Both the position numbers and the translations under genes were made by a program. From the NCBI RefSeq assembly GCF_019175385.1, contig NC_083344.1:2270965-2334964 (forward strand): a DNA stretch of 64,000 nucleotides, written 5' to 3'. Positions 33,418-43,570 of this stretch are shown here, piece after piece; the first letter of the stretch is position 1, and each line of letters begins with the position of its first letter. Below the pieces are notes generated by a model, which saw only the letters and a program-made list of their open reading frames with translations, was not told the origin of the DNA and made no database searches. The stretch is from Lycium barbarum (taxonomy: Eukaryota; Streptophyta; Magnoliopsida; Solanales; Solanaceae).

Positions 33418-33830
33418 ATGGAGCTCAACTGAACTATACAGTAACGGAGCAAGAATTACTTGCTATTGTTTATGCCTTTGAAAAGTTTCGGGCTTATTTG
33501 TTGGGTGCCAAGGTAGTGGTTCATACTGACCATGCTGCATTGCGCTATTTGATGGCGAATAAGGATGCTAAGCCTCGTTTGATAAGATGGGTTTTGTTGC
33601 TACAGGAATTGAACTTTAAAGTCAAAGACCGAAGAGGGTCAGAAAATCAAGTAGCTGACCATCTCTCCAGACTGGAAGTACCAGGGAGACCGATTGTTGT
33701 GCTGGATATCAATGACACTTTTCCGGATGAAAGAGTCTTGGTCATCTCCAATGAAGTGGCACCATGGTATGCCGATATCGCCAATTATTTGGTAACTGGC
33801 ATCGTTCCTGAAGAGTTGAAGACCTATTAA
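33393..33830 (+). pseudogene. pol: RNase H, N-terminally deleted
   Basis: The frame has [40 protein letters not shown] and a C-terminal [12 protein letters not shown]. Compared with family members, about 55-60 residues are missing between KESKF and YYASKTL, including the first catalytic Asp (the DASD/DASG box). The join also shifts the frame relative to RT. Deletion of this box would abolish RNase H activity. Confidence 0.88.
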
Positions 33831-33842
33831 AAGAAGAAGTTC

Positions 33843-34711
33843 TTGAGAGACTGCCAACAGTATTGTTGGGATAAGCCTTACTTATTCAAAACGTGTGCTG
33901 ACAATATGATCCGGAGATGTGTGGCGGAATCTGAGGTGATGGATATTTTGAAGGCGTGCCATGATTCTCCGGTTGGTGGACATCACAATGGAAATCGAAC
34001 CGCAGCCAAGGTGCTAGAGTGTGGCTACTACTGGCCAACCATTTATCGTGATGCAAATATGTTGGCCCGATCTTGTGATAAATGCCAACGCCAGGGCACA
34101 ATAGGTTGGAGGCATGAAACTCCGATGAACTTTGTTCTTGAGGTAGAGCTCTTTGATGTATGGGGGATTGATTTTATGGGGGCCTTCGTAAGCTCCTACG
34201 GCCTGGAATACATTCTTGTCGCAGTGGATTATGTCTCCAAATGGGTGGAGACGGTGGCCTTGCCTAACAACGATGGTAGGAGAGTCAATGCCTTTCTAAA
34301 AAAAATATTTTTACTAGATTTGGCACTCCTAGAGCTATTATTAGTGACGGTGGCTCTCATTTGTGCAACAAACCATTTGCCGATCTTCTTGAAAAATATA
34401 GTGTGCATCACAGGGTTGACACTCCATATCATCCTCAGACGAGTGGTCAGGTTGAGGTCTCAAACAGAGAAATAAAAAGTATCTTGGCAAAGACGATCAA
34501 TGTGAATCACACTGACTGGTCTAAAAAGTTGGATGATGCTTTATGGGCATATCGCATGGTGTTCAAAATGCCTATTGGGACTTCACCGTATAAGTTGGTA
34601 TTTGAGAAGGCATGTCATTTGCCTATTGAGCTTGAGCATAAAGCCCTTTGGGCATTGAAAAAGCTGAATATGGATTGGCATGAAGTTGTTTCAAATCAAC
34701 GAGATGGATGA
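33843..34711 (+). pseudogene. pol: integrase zinc finger and catalytic core, frameshifted
   Basis: The HHCC zinc finger is visible as CHDSPVGGHHNGNRTAAK followed by CDKCQRQG. The core has Asp1 in WGIDFMG (34170-34172), Asp2 in the SDGGSH segment (34346-34348) and Glu in [10 protein letters not shown] (34454-34456). Asp2 to Glu spacing is exactly 35 residues. Asp1 and Asp2 lie in different frames because of a length change in the A-run near 34297-34305. All catalytic residues are present, so the frameshift is the main lesion. Confidence 0.9.
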
Positions 34712-35042
34712 ATTTAGGTACAATGCCTATGAAAGTGCAACACTGTATAAGGAAAAGATGAAATACTATCACGACTTGAAGATCCTAAAAAGGGATTTTC
34801 AGCCAAAAGACTTGGTCTTATTGTACAATTCACGCCTAAAGTACTTTCCAGGCAAGTTAAAATCTCGCTGGTCTGGTCCTTTTGAAATTGTAAGTGTGTC
34901 CCCAAATGGAAGCGTCATTGAAGTGAAATCTGAGGATGGCACTCAGATTTTTAAGGTGAATGCACAAAGAGTAAAGCATTACCATTGGTGTATTAATGAT
35001 GGTAAGGTTGGTGATAGGTATCGTTTGAAATACGGCTCCTAA
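34680..35042 (+). pseudogene. pol: integrase C-terminal domain
   Basis: Read from within codons after WHEV, the frame has RYNAYESATLYKEKMKYYHD, SRLKYFPGKLKSRWSGPFEI and VKSEDGTQIFKVNAQRVKHY, which is the SH3-like DNA-binding/GPF module of Athila-type integrases. It ends at TAA 35040-35042, the natural end of pol. It overlaps the preceding frame by about 30 bases with a frameshift. Confidence 0.88.
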
Positions 35043-35235
35043 ACTCGAAAATAAGGTACCACGTCGAGCTGTGACGTTAAACCAAGCGTTGTGTGGGAGG
35101 CAACCCACATTTACCGCTTTGTAATTTGTTTAAATTTTGTATTTACTTTGTGTTCTTTTGTGTTTATGATGTACTAATGTGGTAGGATTTTGAGCACTGA
35201 AGAGGCAAATTACCTGCTGAGTTTTTTACCAAACG

Positions 35236-35592
35236 AGACTCTCTACGCTACGGACCGTAACTCATGTTACGACCCATATCATGGAGCGTAACAAGCTAGA
35301 ATAAACCCAGAAATGACTGAAGGATGGAGGAATGTGTTACGGTCTGAGTTACGGTCCGTCGTACAGGTTACGGACCGTAACACATGACCGTAACTTTGAC
35401 AAAAATCTGGGCATTCACTGGAAATTTTGAACATGTTACGCCTGATGATACGGACCGTAACACGTGTTACGATCCGTAGGCTGTATTGCCAGGTCATTAA
35501 TGAATAAGTGACACTGGGTCGTTGGGTTTACCGTAACACGTGATACGGTTGGTATCTTGTGTTACGGTCCGTAACAGGAAACGTAACTGTCA
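35236..35592. repeat. Palindrome array 1 in the pol-ORF3 spacer
   Basis: Full and half copies of GTTACGGWCCGTAAC (for example at TACGGACCGTAACTCATG, GGTTACGGACCGTAACACAT and GTGTTACGGTCCGTAACAGG) start about 190 bases after the pol stop. The sequence between sites is mostly unlike the LTR. Confidence 0.88.
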
Positions 35593-35596
35593 GTTA

Positions 35597-35770
35597 TGTT
35601 TAAATACATAACCCAACGGTTAAAATTAAAAAAAAAAAAACCAAACGACCCACTCTACATCTCCCACTCTTCTCTTCATATTCCTCTCAATCTCATTGTT
35701 ATTTTCTTGTCAAAAGAAATCAGTGTTTTACATTACGAGTTTCGTCAAATCATCGCCAACGATCAGGTAT
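35597..35770 (+). promoter_or_regulatory. Possible internal promoter and leader for ORF3
   Basis: Immediately after array 1 there is a TATA-like GTTTAAATACATA (about 35597-35609), an A-run, and a C/T-rich leader-like stretch ending in AACGATCAG/GTATCA, a possible splice donor at about 35766. Acceptor-like TTATGCAG (about 35908) and GTACGCAG (about 36737) lie downstream. The arrangement palindromes, TATA, leader repeats that of the LTR. Promoter function is inference only. Confidence 0.4.
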
Positions 35771-36224
35771 CACTATGTCTTAACTATCTTTCATCTTTTA
35801 TCGAGACTAATCCTATGATTGTCATGCGTGAATTCATATGATATGTGTTAAAATTCGTGTTTTGACTGTGTTGATTTAGTTTGAATTGCCATTGATTAAT
35901 TATGCAGGATTTGACAATGGTTGGGGGTTGGGATTGGTATTTGTGCTGTTTGAAAGATTCGTGGGGACAAGCACATTGTTTCCCACGATTGAAAGTTTCA
36001 TTCGTGAAATTACTAAAACGGTTTGCCCACCAGCTGCTTGATAAAAGTTCCCAATGAAAACTTTGGTAAAACCGGGTGAAGTCTGAGTAAACCGAGGTAT
36101 GTGAGGGGATAAAATATTGTTTTACACCATACCCATGGAGCATAAAGTCGAAAATCTTGGCCTCATGCTTAAAACGAGAAAATTTGGCTAAGCAGTTTGT
36201 ATGTTAATCTGTTGTCCGTCGTTC

Positions 36225-36650
36225 TGTGTTACGGGACGTAACTGGTGTTATGGACCGTAACATCCTTCGTAACACCTCTCAAATTTCCAATAAACTTTCT
36301 GGAAATTTGGCTGATGTTACGGACCGTACCCTATGTTACAGACCATAACACCGCATAGTAACACTGATAGTTTCAATGAAAATTTTCTGGAATTTTGAGA
36401 TACGTTACGGTGAGGTGTTACGGACCGTAATACGAGTGACGGACCGTAACATTATACCGTAACACCTCTTAAATTTCCAGTAACTTTTCTGGAAATTTGG
36501 TCCTGTTACGGTGAGCTGTTACGGACCGTAACCTATGTTACGGACCGTCAACAGTGTTATGGTCCCTGTTTTGGAAATGAACAAACTAAGTTACGGTTGG
36601 GGATACGGCCCGTAACACGAGAGACGGTTCGTCGACTGTGTTACGGTGCA
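36225..36650. repeat. Palindrome array 2, inverted copy of the LTR array
   Basis: This array includes the non-palindromic spacers of the LTR array in reverse complement: GTAACACTGATAGTTTCAAT and TTTCTGGAAATTTGGCTGATG here correspond to ATTGAAACCATCAGTGTTAC-type and CATCAGCYAAATTTCCAGAAA-type sequence in the LTR. It therefore derives from the LTR (or the reverse) by inversion. It ends about 100 bases before the ORF3 region. Confidence 0.88.
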
Positions 36651-36747
36651 TCAGCTAATGAAGCCTTTAACTTCCACTGATAAAGTGTATAATTGAAACG
36701 TTTCTTCCGTATCATATCTAACTGTTCCGTACGCAGGTATAGGTAAA

Positions 36748-38944
36748 CGATGACAATCAAAGAAGGCTTCACCCAAGGTTGCGGAAAGAGGGAAAGGACG
36801 TGCTACAAGCAACGTAACCTCAAGGCTGAGCGACGACGATCTAATCACTACAAAGCGGCCAGTCGCATCTAGCAGGGCAGCCCCACCAGTCGCACCCCGC
36901 CGGCCAGACCCACCATCAGCAAGTTCCTCCTTGGCTGAGGAGTCGACAGAGTCGAGTTCGTCGAGTTCATCGAGCCAGAGTGAGCCCAGGCGGGATGTCA
37001 CACCAACACACCGACCTCATCCACCCATTAGATAGCCTTCCGCGGAGGAGCGCGAAAAAGAGCGCCAGCAGGAAATGAGAGAAACCGACATTCGAATACA
37101 GGCTGTGTATGAGCAGACCCTCTGGTTTTCTGTGGAGGGATCTGAAGACTTGTACAACAAGGGGTGTGAGCTGGTAAAGGGTGAGGGAATGGACCCAAGG
37201 CGGAGTATTTTCGAGGAGCAGAACGTCAGTTTCGATGGTCTCGATGGTTATCCAGGAATTCGTGACACTATCCGCTTCCATAAGTTAGAGTTTCTAAAAA
37301 ACTCAGTGGGGTCTTACATCCCGATTTTTGTTCGTGAATTCTACGCTTCGTACGGGGCTATTGTATTCAAAGCACTAAAAAAGGGGTAGCGCACAAGTCA
37401 AGTGCCGACAATGACCGAGGTGATAATGCGAAAAAAGAAGATAGATATCTCTCCGACGGCTATCAATAGAATACTATTCAGAGAGGATTATATAGAGCCT
37501 ACTGCAGCGGAAAGGGGAGTTTGTATATAAAATTGAACAGAAAGATACAATCTCCATCCGAAAATGGATGGCTTCGGTTATTGTACGAACACCAGATCCC
37601 GAATGGGCAATAGTGCCAAAGTTGACACCCACTTCACGGATTTGGAAGAACACCCTCACGACAGAGGAAAAGTTTTGATGGCAGATTGTTCTGTTCCGCA
37701 TCCGTCCTACCCAGTCAGATAATTATTTGACCACGGACAGGGCTGTTCTTGTAGCTGCCATTATGTCGAGGTATAGGATCAACTTTGGACGACTGATAGC
37801 AGCAGATCTCAGAGAGAGAGCCACTCAGCCGGCCACTTCCCTCATTCATCCATGTCTGTTTATGCTACTATGCTTGCATGCAGAACCAGAATCCCTACCC
37901 CATATCAATAACAGTGTGATTGCCAGCCATATTTATGACATCACAAAAGGGAAAGATGATGTGTTGAGCCAGGGTTCAATGCCCTCGGCATCGTCTTCTG
38001 AGGTGCCAGAGAGGCCAACGGGATCCAATGTTATACCCTTGGGTATTATGGGTGCTGAGGAAGCTCATGCGAGTCAGCCCACAGATTCTGAAGCTCCATC
38101 GGCTGATTATGCTACACAGTCCATGCCAGCTCCAGCCGCACCTACTTCGGTGGTCCTACCTCTTCCACTGGAGCAAGCCCAGCATCAGCCCAGCCAATAC
38201 CGGGAGTCCCACCCGAGCTTGCGAGAAAAATGATGTTCAATCGGGAGAATTTTGGGGCAGTGGTCCTGCAAGCAGATCGCACAGATAGGCAGGTCAAGCA
38301 GCTCATGACTGAGCTGAAATTGTACACTAAAAAGAGCCATTAATGCTGCGTTGCGGCCAATCAAAGAACAGCTGGCTGATGACCACCTACGGATCCACTC
38401 TCGGATAGATGGTATTGACAGCAGGATGACTGAGCTGACTAGGACACACCTCGCTATGGAGTTGGGCGCTATTCTGAGTGAGTTGCTGTCTGTCAAGGAT
38501 GATGTGCAGAAACTGAAGGCACAAGATGTGGCTGTGGTGATTGACCAGCTTCCGAAGGTACACATAGAGTTGGTGCAGAGCTTCTACCAGCCGGTTCAGA
38601 GTCTACTTGGAGATGATGACATCGAGGACATGGTTGAGGAGGAGCATGATGAGGAGTTGGAAGAGGATACCCCCTCTTTGACAAAAGGGAAGCGCAGGAG
38701 AGCCTCGCCAGATGATGAAAACCTCGACCCCATTCTCCAGAGTCTTGATCTATTTGCTGCTTTGCGCCCGCAGAATGAGGAAGAGGAGCGGCGCACCTTG
38801 AAGAAGCTCAGACATGAGTCTCGGCTGAGTACGGACACCACTGGAGCTACTTCTAGCTCAGCCCAGCCCATTGAGCCGGCGCACCATACTTCTCCCCCAC
38901 CCACTTCCCCACCCCATGATACTGCTACAGATCCGAGCGCCTAA
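36748..38944 (+). pseudogene. Third ORF with 'putative plant transposon protein' domain
   Basis: The region after pol holds a broken protein frame in the place where env-class elements carry an env-like gene. The N-terminal part is Ser/Pro/Arg-rich (SSSSSSSSQSEPRRD near 36960) with an in-frame TAG at about 37033. A domain follows at 37075-37389 (VREFYASYG), continued in other frames to 37727-38233 (LTTDRAVLVAAIMSRYRINF, GRLIAADLRERATQPATSL). This resembles the plant-specific domain known as 'putative plant transposon protein' (Pfam Transposase_32, by memory). The tail at 38351-38944 has a coiled-coil-like stretch and an acidic, proline-rich end. I see no signal peptide or clear transmembrane helix, so an envelope role is not supported. 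Confidence 0.75.
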
Positions 38945-40643
38945 TGCGCCCCAGGGAGGCCCTCCGTTCTTTTAATGCGTTATATTGATGCCTTGAGGGC
39001 AATGCATACTTTTAAGTTGGAGGTGTGGGTAATTGCTGTTAGTTGTTGGGATTGCTGTTAGTTGTTGGGATTGCTGTTTTAATATACTGGATATTGTTTT
39101 TATTGTTTTTGTTTCAGTGGGTATTTTATCCCAAATTGTGATAGTAAGCATGCGTTTAAGACGATTGTTATTGTTTGTGTTTTTGTTAGTATTGTTTTTA
39201 TTATTAAGTATGTGTTAGGACCTTCTTCGGCTATTCTTTGCTGGTTCTATTCCTGAAGAATGCAATGTGTATGTTGAAGGCATGCTTAGGATGTTTAATA
39301 TAGAAATAAAGTAATGATGACTTAAATGGTAGTGATCCGTGTTTCTAGCATAGATAAAAGTGGTTTTTACAGTTCAATGATATCCCTCCAAAAAATAATT
39401 TGTGATGTACATCAAGAATGAGTTATTGATATTGACATGTATGGTTCTTTTAATGACATTGCAAAGAAAGGGTGTTCATGCATGTGAAATCTTCCAACGA
39501 AAATGAAGTCAGAGTATTTAAACAATCCTTATGCCATTGTGTTGTGAGTTTTTAGTTTCTATTTGCATATGATGCTTGTAATCTAGAACTTTCCCGGTTG
39601 GTCGTGCGTAAATTTTAGGAGAGTTTGATTGTGAAGTGATATTAGGCTTTATTTTTATTAACCCCAAAGCATGTTTATCTTAAATGAGCCTAGCCCGTAC
39701 AGAAAATAATCCCTAGTCTCCCATTTTGAGCCTATAGACTTTTTCTTCGATTAACCGTAAACTAACCTCTTTCCCTTCTGTGAATAAACCCATTTGGCAC
39801 CAAGTCCCTCCTTTACACTGAAGAATGGAAAATGAGGCTAAAAGCCTATGTTGGAGGTGACAAGTGAAAAATGCGGAAAATGAGGCTAAAAGCCTAAGTT
39901 GGGGGTGATAAGTAGAAGATGCGAAAAATGAGGCCAAAGGCCTGTTGAGGGTGATCGCGAATATTAAGGGGAATAATTCAGCGTGGATATATATATATTT
40001 ATACTTATATGTATATGTATATACATAAAAAATAAAAATAAAAAGATGGAGGGTCGGAAAAGATAAGAAGAATGGTGAATGAAGTAAAAAAGAAGTGTCG
40101 AGGAAGGTGAGTCACCGCTATCCAAATATTCATCTTACCCGTCCCTAAGCCAATGTTACAAGCCCAAAAGTCCTAAAGTGATCATAATCAAATTGTTCAA
40201 AGTTGAAGGCATGAAAAATAAAGGCATGCCTATGGTATGTGCACGCATGGTATGCAAATTTCTTTGTGAGTGTGAGTGTTCTTCTGTCTCTTTAATCTTC
40301 TATCCCATTTATGTCGTAAATGTGTGTTGGGACATTCTTTGGTCTATGTGAGGGCGTAAGGATTGTAGGTTTCAAAGTAACTGGCTTTCGGGAAGTCGAA
40401 ATTCATGTGCATAGAGACCCCCGTATTATAATTGTGTCATTAATTGAGGTTGCATAGTGAATTGAAACTTTTCTGAAATGTGCGTCTTGTGTCACAAATA
40501 GGAGATGGATAAGAGCCTTAATATTTTTCTTGGATTGAAGAGTCCGTGCTAGAAACACATACCAAAACCACCGTAGTCATTTTTATTTTGCTAAGATATC
40601 ATGTGTTAGTAATGAGTCTTATTGTAGTTGCTTGAGGACAAGC
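38945..40643 (+). other. 3' spacer of the outer element
   Basis: No gene. It contains three repeats of about 50 bp around GAGGCTAAAAGCCTAAGTTG (39833-39950), one of which has the PPT-like AAGTTGGGGGTGATAA, and an AT-dinucleotide stretch near 39990-40030. Confidence 0.75.
39833..39950 (+). repeat. Three-copy repeat with polypurine-tract-like ends
   Basis: Units like AATGAGGCTAAAAGCCTAAG followed by TTGGRGGTGAYAAG occur three times. The middle one nearly matches the true PPT (TTAAGTTGGGGGTGT at 40650-40664). Confidence 0.8.
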
Positions 40644-40664
40644 AAAAGCTTAAGTTGGGGGTGT
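40644..40664 (+). other. Polypurine tract of the outer element
   Basis: AAAAGCTTAAGTTGGGGGTGT abuts the 3' LTR. The form TAAGTTGGGGGTG is usual before Athila/Tat-type LTRs. Confidence 0.8.
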
Positions 40665-42197
40665 TGATGTGCCGTGAATTTCGGCACATTTTATGCCTCT
40701 GTAACTAGAAATGTTGCTTGTTTTTAAGTGTTTTTACTTTGTTTCTTATGATGTTTTTGTATTTTATAGGGTTGGTTGACTAAGGATCGAAAATGAGATG
40801 AAATGCGAAAAACGGACAAATTGGAGCTAATTGACAGTCCGTAACTCCTGTTACGGACCGTAACAGAGTCCGTAACTCATGTTACGGTTCGTTCCATTGA
40901 ACCGTAATAGAGCCTAAATTTTCAGAAAGTTTTGATTGAAACTATCAGTGTTACGGTGTAGTGTTACGGTCCGTAAATCATGTTACGGTCCGTAACATAT
41001 CACTGTAACATCAGCTAAATTTCCAGAAAGTTTTCAATGAAACCATCAGTGTTACGGTGTAGTGTTACGGTCCGTAACTCATGTTACGGTCCATAACATA
41101 TCAACGTAACATCAGCCAAATTTTCAGAGAGTTGCCAAGCAAAGTCACAAGTTACGCTCAGAAGGACGGACCATAACCTAAGTTACGGTCCATCGCATGG
41201 TGGCCATAAAAACAAGTGGACAAATGACGAAATGAAGGACGGACCGTAACCTGAGTTACGGTCCGTAACAATGCGGCGTAAGGGCATTTTTGTCCAGAAA
41301 CTTGACGCGATTTTTGGCCCTATAAATACTTAATGTAGGGTTTTAATTCAACATTCAGATTTTGTTTTGGAGGCACAAACCCTAGGTCTTTTATCTTAGA
41401 AGTTGTTGGAGCATTTAAGACAACAACTTCACTCTCATTCCATCTGGTATTTGCATTGTAAGTTCATTATGTTTACTCGTAAGCTTTCTTTGTTATCCAA
41501 AATTATGAGTAGCTAATTTTAAAGCTAAGGTTGTGGATCCCATGATGGATATTATGTGAATGGGTTTCTATTATTGATATATGCATAATGGTTGTTGGTA
41601 TTCATTCAGTTTTTGTGATTTAGCGTTGGGTGATGATTGCAAGCATTATCCTAAGCCATTATATTAACTGTTCTTGGGAAAGAAAGTTAGTATTGGTAAG
41701 ATTGAATGACAATGACTCGAGGCGTTAACCCTCGTTTAATAGACTAACTTAGGAATGAGAACAAGTCTAAATTGGCATTTTTAGGTCATCCTTCGATTGC
41801 AACTCTTTTACATTCGGAAGAATCATAAAGAGAAAATACAACTTAACTGTTGGAAAACATTAAGAAGTTCTTAAGAGACCAAGTGCATATTAATAGGATA
41901 ACCATTAGAAGTATATCACATTGAAACCTGAAGCATAATATCTAATCAGATTGGGGAACACAACCTTAGTCTCTATTTCGCATTAAATACAATTTCAGTC
42001 AAAATACTTAATTGCATTATTCAACAACTATTTCAAACTTTCAGGAATAGGATTAAAGCCTTTAAAGACTAGTATCGCATACAATTAGTACTCTTTTCTC
42101 TCCATATTCCCTGTGGGATTCGACCCCAACCTTGTCGGGTTACTATATTTGACAACGTCCGCTTTACGCCATTAATAGGTGTAATTTGAGCGTATCA
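40665..42197 (+). repeat. 3' LTR of the outer element
   Basis: This is a 1533-bp LTR, TGATGTGCCGTG to GAGCGTATCA, with the palindrome array (about 40835-41280) and TATAAATA at 41321-41328. It lacks part of the repeat content of the 5' LTR, which explains its being 16 bp shorter. Confidence 0.93.
40835..41280. repeat. GTTACGGWCCGTAAC palindrome array in the 3' LTR
   Basis: Same arrangement as 16875-17333. Some sites differ between the LTRs by C/T changes within CpG (for example ACGGACCATAACC here versus ACGGACCGTAACC in the 5' LTR). Confidence 0.9.
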
Positions 42198-42234
42198 ATA
42201 GCGGGAGCTTAGTGCATCAAAGTGCCTTTTTTTA
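42198..42234 (+). mobile_element. Au-type SINE, 3' part
   Basis: Starts with the duplicated ATAGC and continues GGGAGCTTAGTGCATCAAAG and then a T-run, which is the family's 3' end. With 16557-16709 it forms one SINE. Confidence 0.9.
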
Positions 42235-42250
42235 AGCCCTTTTTGAGATC
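42235..42250. repeat. Right target site duplication of the Au SINE
   Basis: AGCCCTTTTTGAGATC, matching 16541-16556 with one mismatch. Confidence 0.85.
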
Positions 42251-42539
42251 ACTTAAATTGTTGCTATTATGAAAAGTTGAGTAAATATTGCCGTGAAAAA
42301 TTGCCATTCATGACATTAGACTCGAGCCTAATATCTGCTCATAAGTTGTTGAACCTAAAATATTAGATTGTGATCTAACGTTTTCTCAAAAAGAATTTTT
42401 GGACTATGGTTTAAATGGTTCATAAGATGCAAGAAAATAAAAAGAGAGCAAGGTACCAAGCAGTTAACAAAAAAAAAGTGACAATCAGCAAATAGTTCTA
42501 TTCGATTAATCCAGATTTGCACTGCGTAGAACTCAATTT

Positions 42540-43339
42540 AAAAAGAAATCATTCAAGTTTAGAAGAAACAAGGAATCTGCTAGGGTTGTTTCACAAGAGT
42601 AACTCGGAACATTTGAGTATGTTTAAGATTTTAAGATCTTTAAGGACCCGTTTGGCCATGAGAAATTTTCACTTTTTCCGGATTTTTTTTTCACTTTATT
42701 TGAAAATTAGTATTTGGCCATGAAAATTCCAAATATAACTTGAAGTTTTTATTTTTTTCACTTTCAGTAAATTCAAACGACCAAATATTCTTCGCAAAAA
42801 CTATAACCAAACACAACTCCAACTTCAAAATTTCAAATAAAGAGAAAAATATTTGGTTTTCATGGCAAACCTTCTTATTTAGTTTGTTTTTTCCACTATA
42901 TCAAAAGAAAAGTTTAAACAAAGGGCATATTCAGCCACTCTTTTTGAAAGCCTAGCCAAGGACCACTGGAAATTTGGACATTTTCAAAAATGTACCTTTC
43001 CCTTAGCTTGCATCTTTGTCCCCTTTGAAATTGTGACCTTTCATTTTCTTTTTTTTCCACAAACTACAGGTTCATGTTTCGATTTTCTTAACTTTAATCA
43101 CAAAACTGGAAATTTGGATATTTTTAAAAATGTACCTTTCGTTTAGCTTGCATCTTTGTCCATTTTAAAAATGTGACCTTTCATTTTCTTTTTTTCCACA
43201 AACCACATGTTCATGTTTCGATTTTCTAAACTTTAATTGCATAACTGGACCCTTTCAACACGTTGTTTGTTTTCAATTTTATGTTTACTGCTTCTGAGTT
43301 ATACATCTTTCTACCATTTTCAAGCATATATGATGTCCT
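42540..43339 (+). repeat. Segmental duplication, copy 2 (partner 12922-13671)
   Basis: Matches copy 1 from AAAAAGAAATCATTC to GCATATATGATGTCC. It contains the MITE (42647-42872) and blocks like the CNL upstream region at about 43070 and 43205. It is slightly longer than copy 1 because one such block is extended. Confidence 0.88.
42647..42872. mobile_element. hAT-like MITE inside duplication copy 2
   Basis: Orthologous to the MITE at 13031-13259, with ends CCCGTTTGGCCATGA and TCATGGCAAACC (one base lost in the right end). Confidence 0.65.
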
Positions 43340-43344
43340 TGTTA

Positions 43345-43570
43345 GAGTCTGCTTTTACGCTCGCGCATAAAAGGTTCTCATAACTTTGGCTCTTTGTCGT
43401 GGACAAACAGAGTCGCCACTTAGTTTATTGAATGAGAACTAGGAAACCAATTTAAAGATTAATTATTGAAAACCTTTAAATAAAATCCAGAGAACGGGTA
43501 AAGGTTCTGGTGATCCCTAAGGAAGGTTTTAAGCACCTCGGTATTAAGGATCCACCCTACGATCTAACGT
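43345..43570. repeat. Dispersed repeat fragment (AGAGTCGCCACTTA type)
   Basis: Segments such as ACAGAGTCGCCACTTAGTTT and GGTTCTGGTGATCCCTAAGG look like a sequence I associate with dispersed repeats of solanaceous genomes. No matching partner exists in this window, so the class is open. Confidence 0.35.

Larger units (their letters stand above)
16710..42197 (+). mobile_element. Athila-like (env-class Ty3/gypsy) LTR retrotransposon, with nested insertion
   Basis: This is a complete element with two LTRs, flanked by perfect 5-bp duplications ATAGC (16705-16709 and 42198-42202). It measures 25.5 kb, of which 11.3 kb is a later chromovirus insertion, so the native length is about 14.1 kb. The order is 5' LTR, tRNA-Asp-type primer site, gag, protease, RT, RNase H and integrase, palindrome-rich spacer, third ORF, spacer, polypurine tract, 3' LTR. 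Domain order and protein similarity (for example LCDNGASINLMP and EVFMDDFSVVGDSFDECL) fit the Athila lineage. The coding regions have stops, frameshifts and deletions, so it is not autonomous. The LTRs are close in sequence: three differences in about 260 bases compared by eye in U5. Confidence 0.93.

Noticed and set aside
37474..38565. Minus-strand open frames of 60-126 codons in the ORF3 region
   Set aside because: Antisense shadows of the ORF3 coding sequence.
36748..38944. Viral envelope gene
   Set aside because: Only the position fits. No signal peptide, membrane helix or cysteine pattern seen; the domain resembles a plant-specific transposon protein.
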